The notes under the pieces are model-generated. The model did not search any database. It worked only from the letters and a program-made list of their open reading frames with translations, and was not told where the DNA came from. Position numbers and translations under genes: made by a program. Shown one piece after another: positions 10,601 through 22,600 of a stretch of DNA of 64,000 nucleotides. Source of the stretch: Brachypterus glaber (Eukaryota > Arthropoda > Insecta > Coleoptera > Kateretidae). Within the stretch, counting starts at the first letter, position 1, and the number at the start of each line of letters is the position of its first letter. The stretch lies in the NCBI GenBank assembly GCA_958510825.1, contig OY294051.1:27081265-27145264 (forward strand). The letters are read 5' to 3'.

Positions 10601-13600
10601 AACTACCCAACTTTGTATGGTAATCAAGTTTAAAATTTTCCTAACTGGACAGAAGATTTTCTCAACTCGAGCATGGTTGGAGGGGTGGCGCTAAGAATTT
10701 AGAAAAAAAAAATTCTATAAAATTTATATTTATATTTAATATACAATTTAAGTCCAAATATAGTTTATGCCAATTTAGACTGCATGCATCATGGTGACTA
10801 TTAAAAACATAACCCTCTATCTCAAAGACTTATATAGCACTGTTATAGCACTGTTATATTAATCGAGTCTGCGGACTATTAGTTTAAAAATAATTTACAT
10901 AATTTTTAAATTTAAGCTTGGTTTGGTAACCCAACAATAATATTAGATAGTAGATGGCTGGATTAGGGTTATTTATATTAAAAAACGTTTTTTTTTTATT
11001 AAAACTGCCGACGTTTCGTTGGCTTTATTCCAACTTCTTCAATAGGCACACTACAAGAAATGTAACAATTATGTTTTAACTTTTTAACAATTCAAAGAGC
11101 CAGAAAGAAAACAATACAAGTTTAAAAATTCGTTAATAAAATAATAAAATATGATTGATTTTTTTATATAATAAAAACATGTTTAAAATTGTTTTGCATA
11201 CAAAAAAGGCGTTGATTAATTATATTAAACTATGCATTAAAATCTAAACAATAAATAGAAACATTTAAAATACGGTTTAATTTAATAACAACTAGTATAA
11301 GAACAAAGATTTATCTTAACGTGGAAATATCAAAAGAATAAGCAATAAAAAGGTAAAAATATGGTACTTACAGTAAGTTACGTTTCCTTCGTTAAAATAA
11401 TTAATTAATAATTTATTGTTATTAAGGATTGAAATATAAATACAAGAAAATAAACAAACATATGCAGATAAGAAATTTAAAGTCGTGTACCAGTGCTATT
11501 CAAACTTATACTGAAAATTTCGGATTGTTGACAGATACAGGTACTGGGGGGATTTTTTTTTGGTTTAAACTTAAAATTCGACTTGTAAAGAAACCAAAGC
11601 TAAGTTATATATTCTATATTTTTTTTTTTTAATGAAAACTAGAGTTTACTTTTTATTTTTGAATATAAATAACCCTAATCCAGCCATCTACTATCTAATA
11701 ATTATTAAAGCCTTTTAATGCAAACATAAAAAATAGGTAGTTTTTGTTCATACTTTTGCAGATAACTTTCTTTCATAAGTATCATTTTCAATTTCTTGTT
11801 CCATCTTAAATTTGTTGAAAACACAATTATACAATAATTTTTTAGAATTTCCAACAAACACATGTTCTTTTACGTAATCTAAAGGCGTCATACCTAAAAA
11901 TATAATATATTATGAAAGAAATTGTTTGTATCGTATACCATGAGAAAAAGTTTTTGTATGCATAATTATGTCTAATTTTACCCCCTTTAACTTTTGAACG
12001 GCTTAAGATATCAACTTGAAATTTGGAACATGTAAATAACTACAGCGCTAACATGTTTGAATGTTAAAAAAATTCTAATATCCTAGGGAAAATCAATGTT
12101 GTTAAAAAAGACAGGTAAAAATTATAGTAAATCAAAAAATGGCATAGTAGGTATGCTGAAAGTAAAAGTCCAAGCGGTTTCTGTCGAAACAGAATAAACT
12201 AAATAAAAAAAAGTTTGAAAAATACTTTTTAGCTAGGGAAAATAATTGGCAATTTAAGCCTGGGAATAAGGGAGCAAAACTGAATTTCTTTAATTAGAAA
12301 AAAATTCTACCAGCATGGGGAAAGTGATCACTTTCCGCACGTATTTGCGTTAGGAATATTGAAAGTTTCCGCACTTCTCCATGCTTATGTATTACATTGC
12401 AGAAATAAACTATAACTATGAAATATTTATTTTCTTACTACTAAGTGTCCGGCTGTCCATTGGTAACTCGAATCTGGCACTTGACCTGGTAAAAGTTCTT
12501 GGCAAAGAAATAAATAATTCTGTGTTTACTGGTAGTATATTTAATTCCTTTTTTAAATTTAATAATTCTTCACAAGGTACTTTATCTTTTGTAACTGTTT
12601 TTAGGGCTTCTTGTAATGCCACTCTTCTCTGAAATAAAAAAACATTTTTTTATTTTTTTGTATACCTGTGTACTATAGACTGCTACCCTGACAACACACT
12701 TCATCCTAACAAGCTTTTTTAAACGTTCCTTTGAAAAGGTTCTTAGCATAATGCTGTAAACATACTTAGCATGTTCTTAAAAGCTGCACTGCTGTAGTAG
12801 CATAAGTGCTTCTACTCTAAACATTTTAAGCATGATTAGAGTATTTTGCTAAGAATATTCTCCAATACATATTCTTAAAATATTCTAATGGGAAAATTTT
12901 TAGAATAATAATATGGCGTCTATATTATTTTAATTTTTATAGGTTAGAATTACAAATATTCTTAAAATGGTTGTTAATAATAAAAGTTTTACCCTAAAAT
13001 AGTTTAGTTTAGTTTAGTTCAGGGCGGGGTTCACAGCCCTCAACACCTGGTCCCTAGGGACCTTTGTGTTAACCGCACAGATCTCCTCATATCATCCCTG
13101 TTTCTTTTATAAAGTCCAGGTACGGTTTCAGGGGAGTGTTCCAAATCTCGTTTGGTTCCAGAGAGTCGTTCCCAAAGTACCCGATCTTAGGCCTATTAGA
13201 GATGGACATTCACATATGAGGTGGTAGGGCTCCTCGTCCCCTTCCCCACATCTCCTGCACACGGGGCTCGTAGTCTATCCCATTTGGTGTCGGTGCTTGT
13301 TCAGTAAGCAGTGCCCAGTTATTATACCCGTGAAACACCTTGTATGTATAACTAGTATACTATAATACGCACCTTCACATTTAATTCAGAATCAACTGTT
13401 TCTTCAGTTAATTCCCTTCTAAGTTGTTTAAGAATATCAACATTTAAAAATGAGTCAATATCTAAGCTTTTAGACGGCCTTATTGAAACATTTCTAGATC
13501 TTGATTTTCCCGCTAAAATATCCGGTAAATCTTGCGAAGGATGACCTGGTACCAAAGAAGGCCTTGCACTGGCAGATCTAGAATCGTTACCCAATGCCGA

Positions 13601-16600
13601 AACCTAGAAAAAGTCCTGGAAGTTAAATATTAAAATTTCATTATTAGCTTAATAGTATATTAAAGTACTAGTTTCATAACACCCGTTTTTAGCACACGAG
13701 TACAAGTGCGCTAAAAACGTGTTATGGAACCAGTGCTTTATACTATTTTTTCTATTTTGCTCTAAAATTAAAAAAAAAACTTAAATTTAAATTGATGACC
13801 GATTTAGGGATTTTTTTTGGGTTGGCATTACAATTTTCGCTGTTTGAAATTCGTAGAACAAAAGATATTTTGATATCTTTTATAGTCAGCTCTTCTCTCT
13901 TTCACTGCAAGTAAGCAAGCCACAATTTTAAAAATGAACTTAAAACACAATTTCGTAGAAAATTAAACTTAAAAGCCGGATTAAAATTTGCACGGAAAAC
14001 GCTAAGCGATTGTCTTTTGTCCTGTACTGCCAACCCAAAAGAAAAAAAAAGTACAAACCTTTTATAAGCCTTCAAGAACACGCAAAATGCGTGTGATTAT
14101 TAGCTTCTTTATTGCCAACCCAAAAGAAAAAAAAGTGCAAACCTCTTATAGGCCTTCAAGAACACGCAAAATGTGTGTGATTATGAAGTTATAAGTTATA
14201 TATAAGAGTCGCAAAATAGAAAAAATATGTTATCATGTATTTTGTGTTAGTACCTACATTTAAAGGTAACTAGTAAATACTAATTTGTACAGATACAATA
14301 TATAGTTGGACATACACTATCAAAAACCTCTAATAAATATAGAACCATACCTGAGTTTCTGGATCCAAAGATGCCTGAAATGCCGGAGGTCCTCGGGAAG
14401 AATCTCTTCCTTTTTTGCGTCTTCTTTTTCCTCTTCGCTTTATAAATTCTTCTTCTTCCTCCTCTTCTTCTTCTTGGGCTTCTTCTTTATGGGCTTTTAC
14501 TTCTGCAACTCCGTTAGGCTTTTCAGAAGCTAATTCCTATAAACCGAAAATTTATTCATAGTTTGTTAATTTAAACTTCTAATAGAAGCATTTTATTGTA
14601 AAAACGATACAACTAAAATATGAATTATTTGTAAGTAGGTTATTACTTTTTGATCCTTATTCTTTTTGGCACTTCTGGGTCTATGGCCCAAAGCATTTGG
14701 TGCTTGTAACCCATGCATTTTGCTCCGATTAGATACATTTTCTTCCAAAACGGTCTCTTCCAAACTTCCAGTATGAACATGTTGAATTGTTATTAAAGGA
14801 GGTTCATGAATGGAAGAACTTCCATACCAAGATAAAGTTTCCTTAAAAATAAAATTTAACATTATGCAAACGGGAGATATAAGTAAATGTACCTGAAATT
14901 TTGTAATCATTTCTAATGTAAATCATTTATATAGCTGTTATAAAATTATGCATCAATTACTGACCATAAAGGATACGTTACACGTTTATACGTTATATAA
15001 ATTAAGAGATGCACTAAAAATTAAAAGTGATTATATTTTATATTTTAATATGTTTTTTTTTAATGTTACGCAATGTCGATAAGATTATACAAAACGGAGA
15101 AAACACAGATAAAACGATCAGATCAAGGCTGTCGTGATTGTAGTGGGGAGATGCGCTGTGTTTCATAAAAAAAAAACACGTCAGCCTTGATCTTTGTTTT
15201 CTCCGTTTTGTGTCGAGTACTCGATTCATTTATTTTTAACCAATTTTAAGCATACCTGGCTATGGCTTCTTCTTAAATCCAAAACCAATAAAGTTTTTTC
15301 TCTGATGGTGTTTGTAGGAATCGGGTCTGGAGTAACACATCTTCTAGACCCAGACGCTCTAGTCGCAGCACTTGCTAATGTAGGGGCAGGTGTTAGGGGC
15401 CTGGAATCCGTCTCAGTGTATCTAAAATAGGATATTAAAAAATACTGTGCAGTAAAATCAAAATTATGGTTTCTGAAAACGTTTTTTTTATTATATCATT
15501 TTCGCACATGTGCGATTTGCAAAGCTTAAGAATTTTAAATTAGGATGCAAAAAATATGATCAACTATATAATTTGAGGTAAATATAGGATTTATTACATA
15601 TTAATTGCTTTCCTATGTATGTTATTGTACCGTAATTAATACGTTCACTGCCAACGGCTAGTTTTGACAGCGGAGCAATGGGTATGGGCAAGGGAAAAAT
15701 AGAAAGAATTGATTAATGTTGTTAGGGGCGCCAGTTACTTTAGCTTTTACTCCTTTAGGTAAGTAACAACCTAGTGTAAATACTTAAGCTTTTCAGTTTG
15801 AGAAAATATAACCCCTAAATAAAATAAGATAATTCATTTGAGAAATTTATTATAAATAAACTTAATGAAAGCACATCAAGTAATGTATTAATATATATAA
15901 AAAATATGTGTAATTATATTAAGATATAATTAAAGAAATCTTAATAAAAATTACTAAATTCAGAAATCATTGACTTAAATGTATAAAGAAAACATGAAGT
16001 TCAGCAAGCACCAAGAAATGTATGTAAACAACAATCATTTCTTGCAGTGTATAAAAGTCATGCTTAAATTAGAAATCATTTAATCAAAAGTATGATATTT
16101 AATAATTAATAAATGAGATTAAATGTTTTAAAAAAAATAAGTACCTAAAAATGAACAAAAGCCAGAAGGGCATATAGTATTTATCAATACTATATCAGAT
16201 CTGATAAAGTTTACAGTTATAAGAATATTGAAATAAAAGAATTTAAAAATATGAAATATTGCTTTCAAAAGTTTTCAGAATGAGTACTTAGCTGGTTTCT
16301 GCAAAATCCATGAGGTATGAATTCCATCGTCTCCATCTGTGCAAGTCTCCCCTATGCTGATGAATTCATTTCTCAAATGAAAGAAAAAAAAATATAGGCT
16401 GTCCCATCTACTTTGGAAAAATTATCTTCCAGGATAAAATGTACGATTGAAAATGTTGTCCGGGATTAAATATGCTTTTGAAAATTATGTCCAATATAAA
16501 ATTGTCTGCTAGACGGTCATATAGAATTTATCTATGCCGAAAAATACAGAACCATGTTCCAACAGAACATCACTCCATGCGGAGAACTTGTATATCAAAT

Positions 16601-19600
16601 ATACCAAAATAAACTTCAACCCAAATTAATGTAATTCCATATTAATGGTATAGAAATGGTGAGTAATTAATGGTCTAGTGATTGTGCTTAATTAATGTAG
16701 TAATAATGGTGCTAAAACAATAATTATATGTCAGAAATATTCTAAGAAACAGAAAAACTTAACTTACGTCTCATTCTAAGTCTTCGATGTCCATCGAAAC
16801 GTTATAAATGCGTAATTGTAAAAAAATATCAGTTATAATATCTTCCGCATTGTTTAAATATTCATTTTCACTAACTTTAAATAAAAATACATGAAGGATT
16901 ACTTCGATGATTACAGAAAATAAACACTCGTCAAAATGAGACCACCATTGTACAGAGTTCATCAAGAAAGAGCGAAAATCGACCTTATCAACCGGTATGA
17001 ACCCTTCAGGTGAATAAAATCCTATTTCTGAACTATTAGCGACATCTATGCAAGTCATTATCAACTACAGTTTTACCGTATAGGATTCCTAATAAAGGTA
17101 ACTGAAACTACATCAAAGATAACAACCAAAAAGACTATTTCCTAATAAATCTGTATTAGTGATATCTAACCTCAAAATATTACTCTAAGAAACAAATATA
17201 AACAATACTTATTGTTTATCAGCAAAACTAATAAAAATACGAACAGAATACTAAGTGTCCTGTGAACCAAGTATAAACAAAATACTGAATCTAAGTGAGC
17301 AGTTCCAGCAAACTATTTTCAACAAATTCTGGATTATCCCGAAGAAATAAACATATGAAATTTTCCAGGAGAAACAAGCTACAGATGAAAGCCAGTGAAA
17401 TCCAACCCTCAATAGACTCTGAAACATATAAAAACCAGGTAAGTCCATAGACAAATGCACTATAGAGAAATAAGTCATATGATTCTTTATTATTAAAAAT
17501 CATATTCTAATTATGTTTTCTTTATGTTATTTTCAGGTAGAACTATGGAATAGAGACTTATATGGTTAGAATTCAGTTCCTGCTACAAAATAGTCCCAGA
17601 TACAAAATAGTTCTGTACGTACGTAACTATTTATATACAAAATAAACATAAATTATAACGTAAGTAAACGAATAGTTTAATTAACCCTTGCTATATTACA
17701 AAGTGACGATTTATGTCGTTACACATGCCCCCTCCAAAAATAATAAAAATATTTAATATACAAAAAATATTTTTATACCAAACTCTAAAACTATTTAACT
17801 TAAATAGCTAAAATATATACTATATTTTATTTAATAAATCAACAAAAAATACAATACTTTATGTAAATCATTTGAAATACTACTTGATAATTAACAATAG
17901 CTAAGCTTGATAACTACGTGTATCATCCGCCTACTCTTATGTAGAACATAATTTTGGGACTTTATCGGTGTGTGTCATAAACAGGTAATTGTCATAATCA
18001 GGTAATTGTCATAATTAATTTTGTTTTCTTTTTAGCTAAGTTTTATCAAGATAAAAAAATAGAAATAAGACTTGACTACGCGCATCAGAATTCTCTTCTA
18101 CAAAAAATATATTTATATATTTTTTTTTTACTATATACAAAAGTTTTGGGTACCCTTTAAATATTTTCAATACATTGATATTTTTTAAATATCATTCTGA
18201 ATGATACTAAGAATATATTCTTATTTAATCAAATCTAGCCAACTGAAATGTCACTATTCGATCCAAAATATTTCTTTAGATCTTTAACATGCCAGTCGCC
18301 TCTATGACCATCTGCATTTTCCAAAATATACACTAACTTTGACTTTTTCGCAACAACTTTGCAAAGTATGTACTTTGGAGCAAGTTTTGCAGCAAAACTT
18401 TTACTAGCATCTGAGAGTACTTTGTTTCGTCTCCAAACTTTTTCACCTATATCAAAATTTACTTCACGCTTGCGCAAATCATAAGTACGCTTATTACGTT
18501 CATAAGCTTCATGTAAATATTTCTTTACATCAACAAAAATCTCTTTAAGATTTCCCAAGTCTTGACTATACGAGTCTCTGTCACAAGGTTCTAATTTAAC
18601 ACCATCAGTCGATGTCATTTTGCCATAATAAGTTCCTGTGATAGGTACATTCCTCCCAAAATTAAGAAATGCCGGCGTATACCCCGTAACTTCATTTACA
18701 GACGTTCGTAAAGCTAGACCTATTTTTGCTAAATTTTTACACCATTCTTTTTGATTATCTTTTATATATGATCTTATAGCAGTAGAAATTGTGCGATGTT
18801 GCCTTTCCGTCGGATTATTTTGGCTATGGTAAAGTGCATTAAACCAAATTTTCTGTACATTATATTCATCTGCTAATTTTTTAAAAACTTTACCAGCAAA
18901 TTGTTTTCCATTATCGACAATTAAAAATTGACAGACTCCGTAAACTAAAAAAACTTCATTCTCAATGAATTTACATATTGCATTTGCAGTAGCTTCCCTT
19001 AAAGGATGTAATAATGTATACTTTGTAAACCAGTCTGACACAACTAAAAGATAACAAAAACCTTTAGAACTTCTGGGAAATGGTCCCTGCAAATCACATG
19101 AAATAACTTGCCACGGATAATTTACTTCTTTTTCACGACCCATCAATCCAAAACGTGCAGAATTACTAACTTTTTGTGATTGACAAATATTACAACATCT
19201 TACATACTTTAAAATATCTTTACGCATTTTTGGCCAAAAATATGTTTCTGAAATTCTATGAAAAGTTTTTAAAAAATCCCATATGAGAAGCTAATACATC
19301 GTCATGACATTCTTTTAGAACTTGTTTACGACATTTTTGAGGCACTAACAATTTCCACTCTATACTATTACTTTTTACTTTTGTCTTGGTCGGTATGAAC
19401 TTATAAATATTATCATCAATAACTTTAAATTGCGGATATGAATCTGGACTCTTACCAATTTTTTCCCTCAACTGAATATAATATTTATCACTATTATAAT
19501 CATTTACATTAAAATTAATTAAATTTACATCTGGAAAAATTGATTTTTCTGGTTCTATTCTATCAAAAGCTCTGGATAACCCATCAGCTATTACATTTAA

Positions 19601-22600
19601 TTTACCTCTACGATATACAATATCCATATCATATTGCTGTAATTTTAATGACCATCTAGCCAAGCGACCAGAGGGATCTTTCATATTACTCAAATATTTT
19701 AATGAAGAATGATCTGTAATTACTGTGAATTTAACACCTTCAATATATGGTCTAAACCTATCTATAGCAAACAAAACAGCTAAACATTCCTTTTCACCTA
19801 CAGAATATTTTATTTCACTACGTGTTAAAGCTCTACTAGCATAAGCTATTACTTTTTCTTGACCATCTTGCGTTTGTGTTAATATGGAACCGAGGCCAAC
19901 TAAAGAAGCATCACATTGTATAACAAATGGTAAAGAAAAATTGGGACTTGCTAAAGCTGGAGCATTTATTAAAGATTCCTTCAACAATAAAAAAGCTTTT
20001 TCTGCATCAGTATTCCAACTAATGGCTTGTTTTTTACCTTTGCCCTTTAAAAGTGAATTTAATGGACTAACAATTGTTGAAAAATTCCTAACAAATCTAC
20101 GATACCACGAAGCTACACCTAAAAATCGTTTTATCTCTGTACTATTTGTTGGTCTAGGATAGTTTATTATTGCTTCTACTTTTTGCGGATCGGTTCTTAA
20201 ACCAAAATTATCAATTACAAAACCTAAATACTTAAGTGATTTTCTAAAAAAATTACTTTTTTCAAAATTTATTGTAAGATTAGCAGATTTTAATTTTTCA
20301 TGTACTATTTGAAGTAATTTAATATGTTCCTCAAAAGTTTTTGATACTATTATAATGTCATCAATATAAACAAATATATTTGGATAAAAGGAGAAAGGAA
20401 AAAGTTTATCCATTAATCTTTGCTGACTTTGTGTTCCATTTTTGAGTCCATAACACATTACATTAAATTCAAATAGTCCCCTACCAGGTACGGAAAATGC
20501 AGTTTTTTCTTTAGCAGTTTTTGTAAGTGGAATCTGCCAAAAAGCATTTTTTAAATCTATACTTGATATATATTTTGCATCGCCTAATAAACTTAAAATG
20601 GAGTCTATCCTTGGTAAAGGATGTGAATCACCTTTTGTAATAGAATTCAATTTACGTCCATCAAAACAAAAACGGTATGTACCATTAGCTTTTTTTACTA
20701 ATAAAACTGGTGAATTAAAATCAGAATAAGATGGTGAAACTATATCATCTTTTAACATTTTATCTAACTCTTTATGTAAAATTTCTATTAAATAAGGTGA
20801 CAAAGGATATTGACGCATTTTAAAAGGTTTATTATTTCCTGTATCTATATCATGTTCTATTAAATTTGTTCTACCTATTTTTTCGCTATATAATTCTTTA
20901 AATAAACTAACAAATTTATCTGCTATCTTTTTCTGTTCGTCTGTCAAGTCACATAAGCCTACTGAATTATCTTTATTTATATCCTGACTATCACTGTTAT
21001 TACTGATCACATTCAAATTATTAATTTTATTATTCCAAGATTCATCAGAAAAATCCAGAGTCATAGAAAACAATTGTAAAAAATTCACACCAAAAATAAA
21101 ATTTGTTTCCAAAGAAGGAACAACCAAGACTTGTAAAATCTTAACTTCATTATCTACTTTAATAGGTAAATAAACAACACCAGTTACTAACTGTTTAGAT
21201 TTATCAGCTGTAGTAACATGCGGTATAAGACATTTATCAATTTTTAAATTAAACTTCTCTAAAATTTTAATCGCGTGACCACCAGCCACTGAACAATTTG
21301 CACCTGTATCAATCAAAGCTGTTATATTTTTATCAAAAATATTTACTTTAATATATGGACGGTTATCTCTAGGTAATTTAATAAAAGAATTTTTATTAAT
21401 TACAGACAAACTATACGGTTTATAAAAATTTTTAACTTTATCCAACCAATCTTTCCATTCATTCAAATAAAAGCGTTTATTTGTTTCTGTTACACTTGAT
21501 TTTTGTAAAGAATTGATATTACTTTTATTATAATAAATGTTTTTACAAAAAGTAGTTTTGTTATCCTTTTTTATCTGACTGTCATTATTATTTTTAGCCT
21601 TTTTATTAAGTGAATGCCGACTAAAATCATCCACTTTCCTATTTAGTTTTTTGTACAGGAAGGGCAATTTTTAAAAACTACATCTTTATATCCACATTTA
21701 TAACAAAACTTTGTTCTTTTAGCTAAACATTTGCTAAAAATATGATTTGGTTGGTTACAGTTATAACAAATTACTTGTCTACTTTTATTATTACTACTAT
21801 TACTACTATTCTGTGTATTATTATGTAATGAAATATTATTATTTACTTGAGTAAGATCTGAATTTNNNNNNNNNNNNNNNNNNNNNNNNNNNNNNNNNNN
21901 NNNNNNNNNNNNNNNNNNNNNNNNNNNNNNNNNNNNNNNNNNNNNNNNNNNNNNNNNNNNNNNNNNNNNNNNNNNNNNNNNNNNNNNNNNNNNNNNNNNN
22001 NNNNNNNNNNNNNNNNNNNNNNNNNNNNNNNNNNNNNNNNNNNNNNNNNNNNNNNNNNNNNNNNNGCTGACGGTAAACATTATTTACCCCTCACCGCTCT
22101 TGTTAAGGGTGCGCAAGCTTTTATTTTGGTTGTGCAAGGTTGTGCAAGCTTTTTTTTAACATACTACAACATTTTTCGTTCAATTTTAGTTCTGGGGGGG
22201 GGGGGGCTGACGGTAAACATTATTTACCCGTTACCGCTCATGCTAAGGGTGCGCAAGCTTTTATTTTGGTTGTGCAAGGTTGTGCAAGCTTTTTTTAACA
22301 TACTACAACATTTTTCGTTCAATTTTAGTTCTGGGGGGGGCTGACGGTAAACATTATTTACCCCTCACCGCTCTTGTTAAGGGTGCGCAAGCTTTTATTT
22401 TGGTTGTGCAAGGTTGTGCAAGCTTTTTTTTAACATACTACAACATTTTTCGTTCAATTTTAGTTCTGGGGGGGGCTGACGGTAAACATTATTTACCCCT
22501 CACCGCTCTTGTTAAGGGTGCGCAAGCTTTTATTTTGGTTGTGCAAGGTTGTGCAAGCTTTTTTTTAACATACTACAACATTTTTCGTTCAATTTTAGTT

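Noticed and set aside
14306..14533. Plus-strand ORF of 75 codons rich in Phe, Leu and Ser
   Set aside because: Antisense of the Glu-rich exon 5 of the split gene.
16771..17064. 97-codon minus-strand ORF as a retroviral-type extra gene
   Set aside because: No signal peptide, membrane segment or known domain is visible, and it lies in the putative LTR region; not called as a gene.
19884..20162. Plus-strand ORF of 92 codons
   Set aside because: It is antisense to the reverse-transcriptase/RNase H part of Pol.
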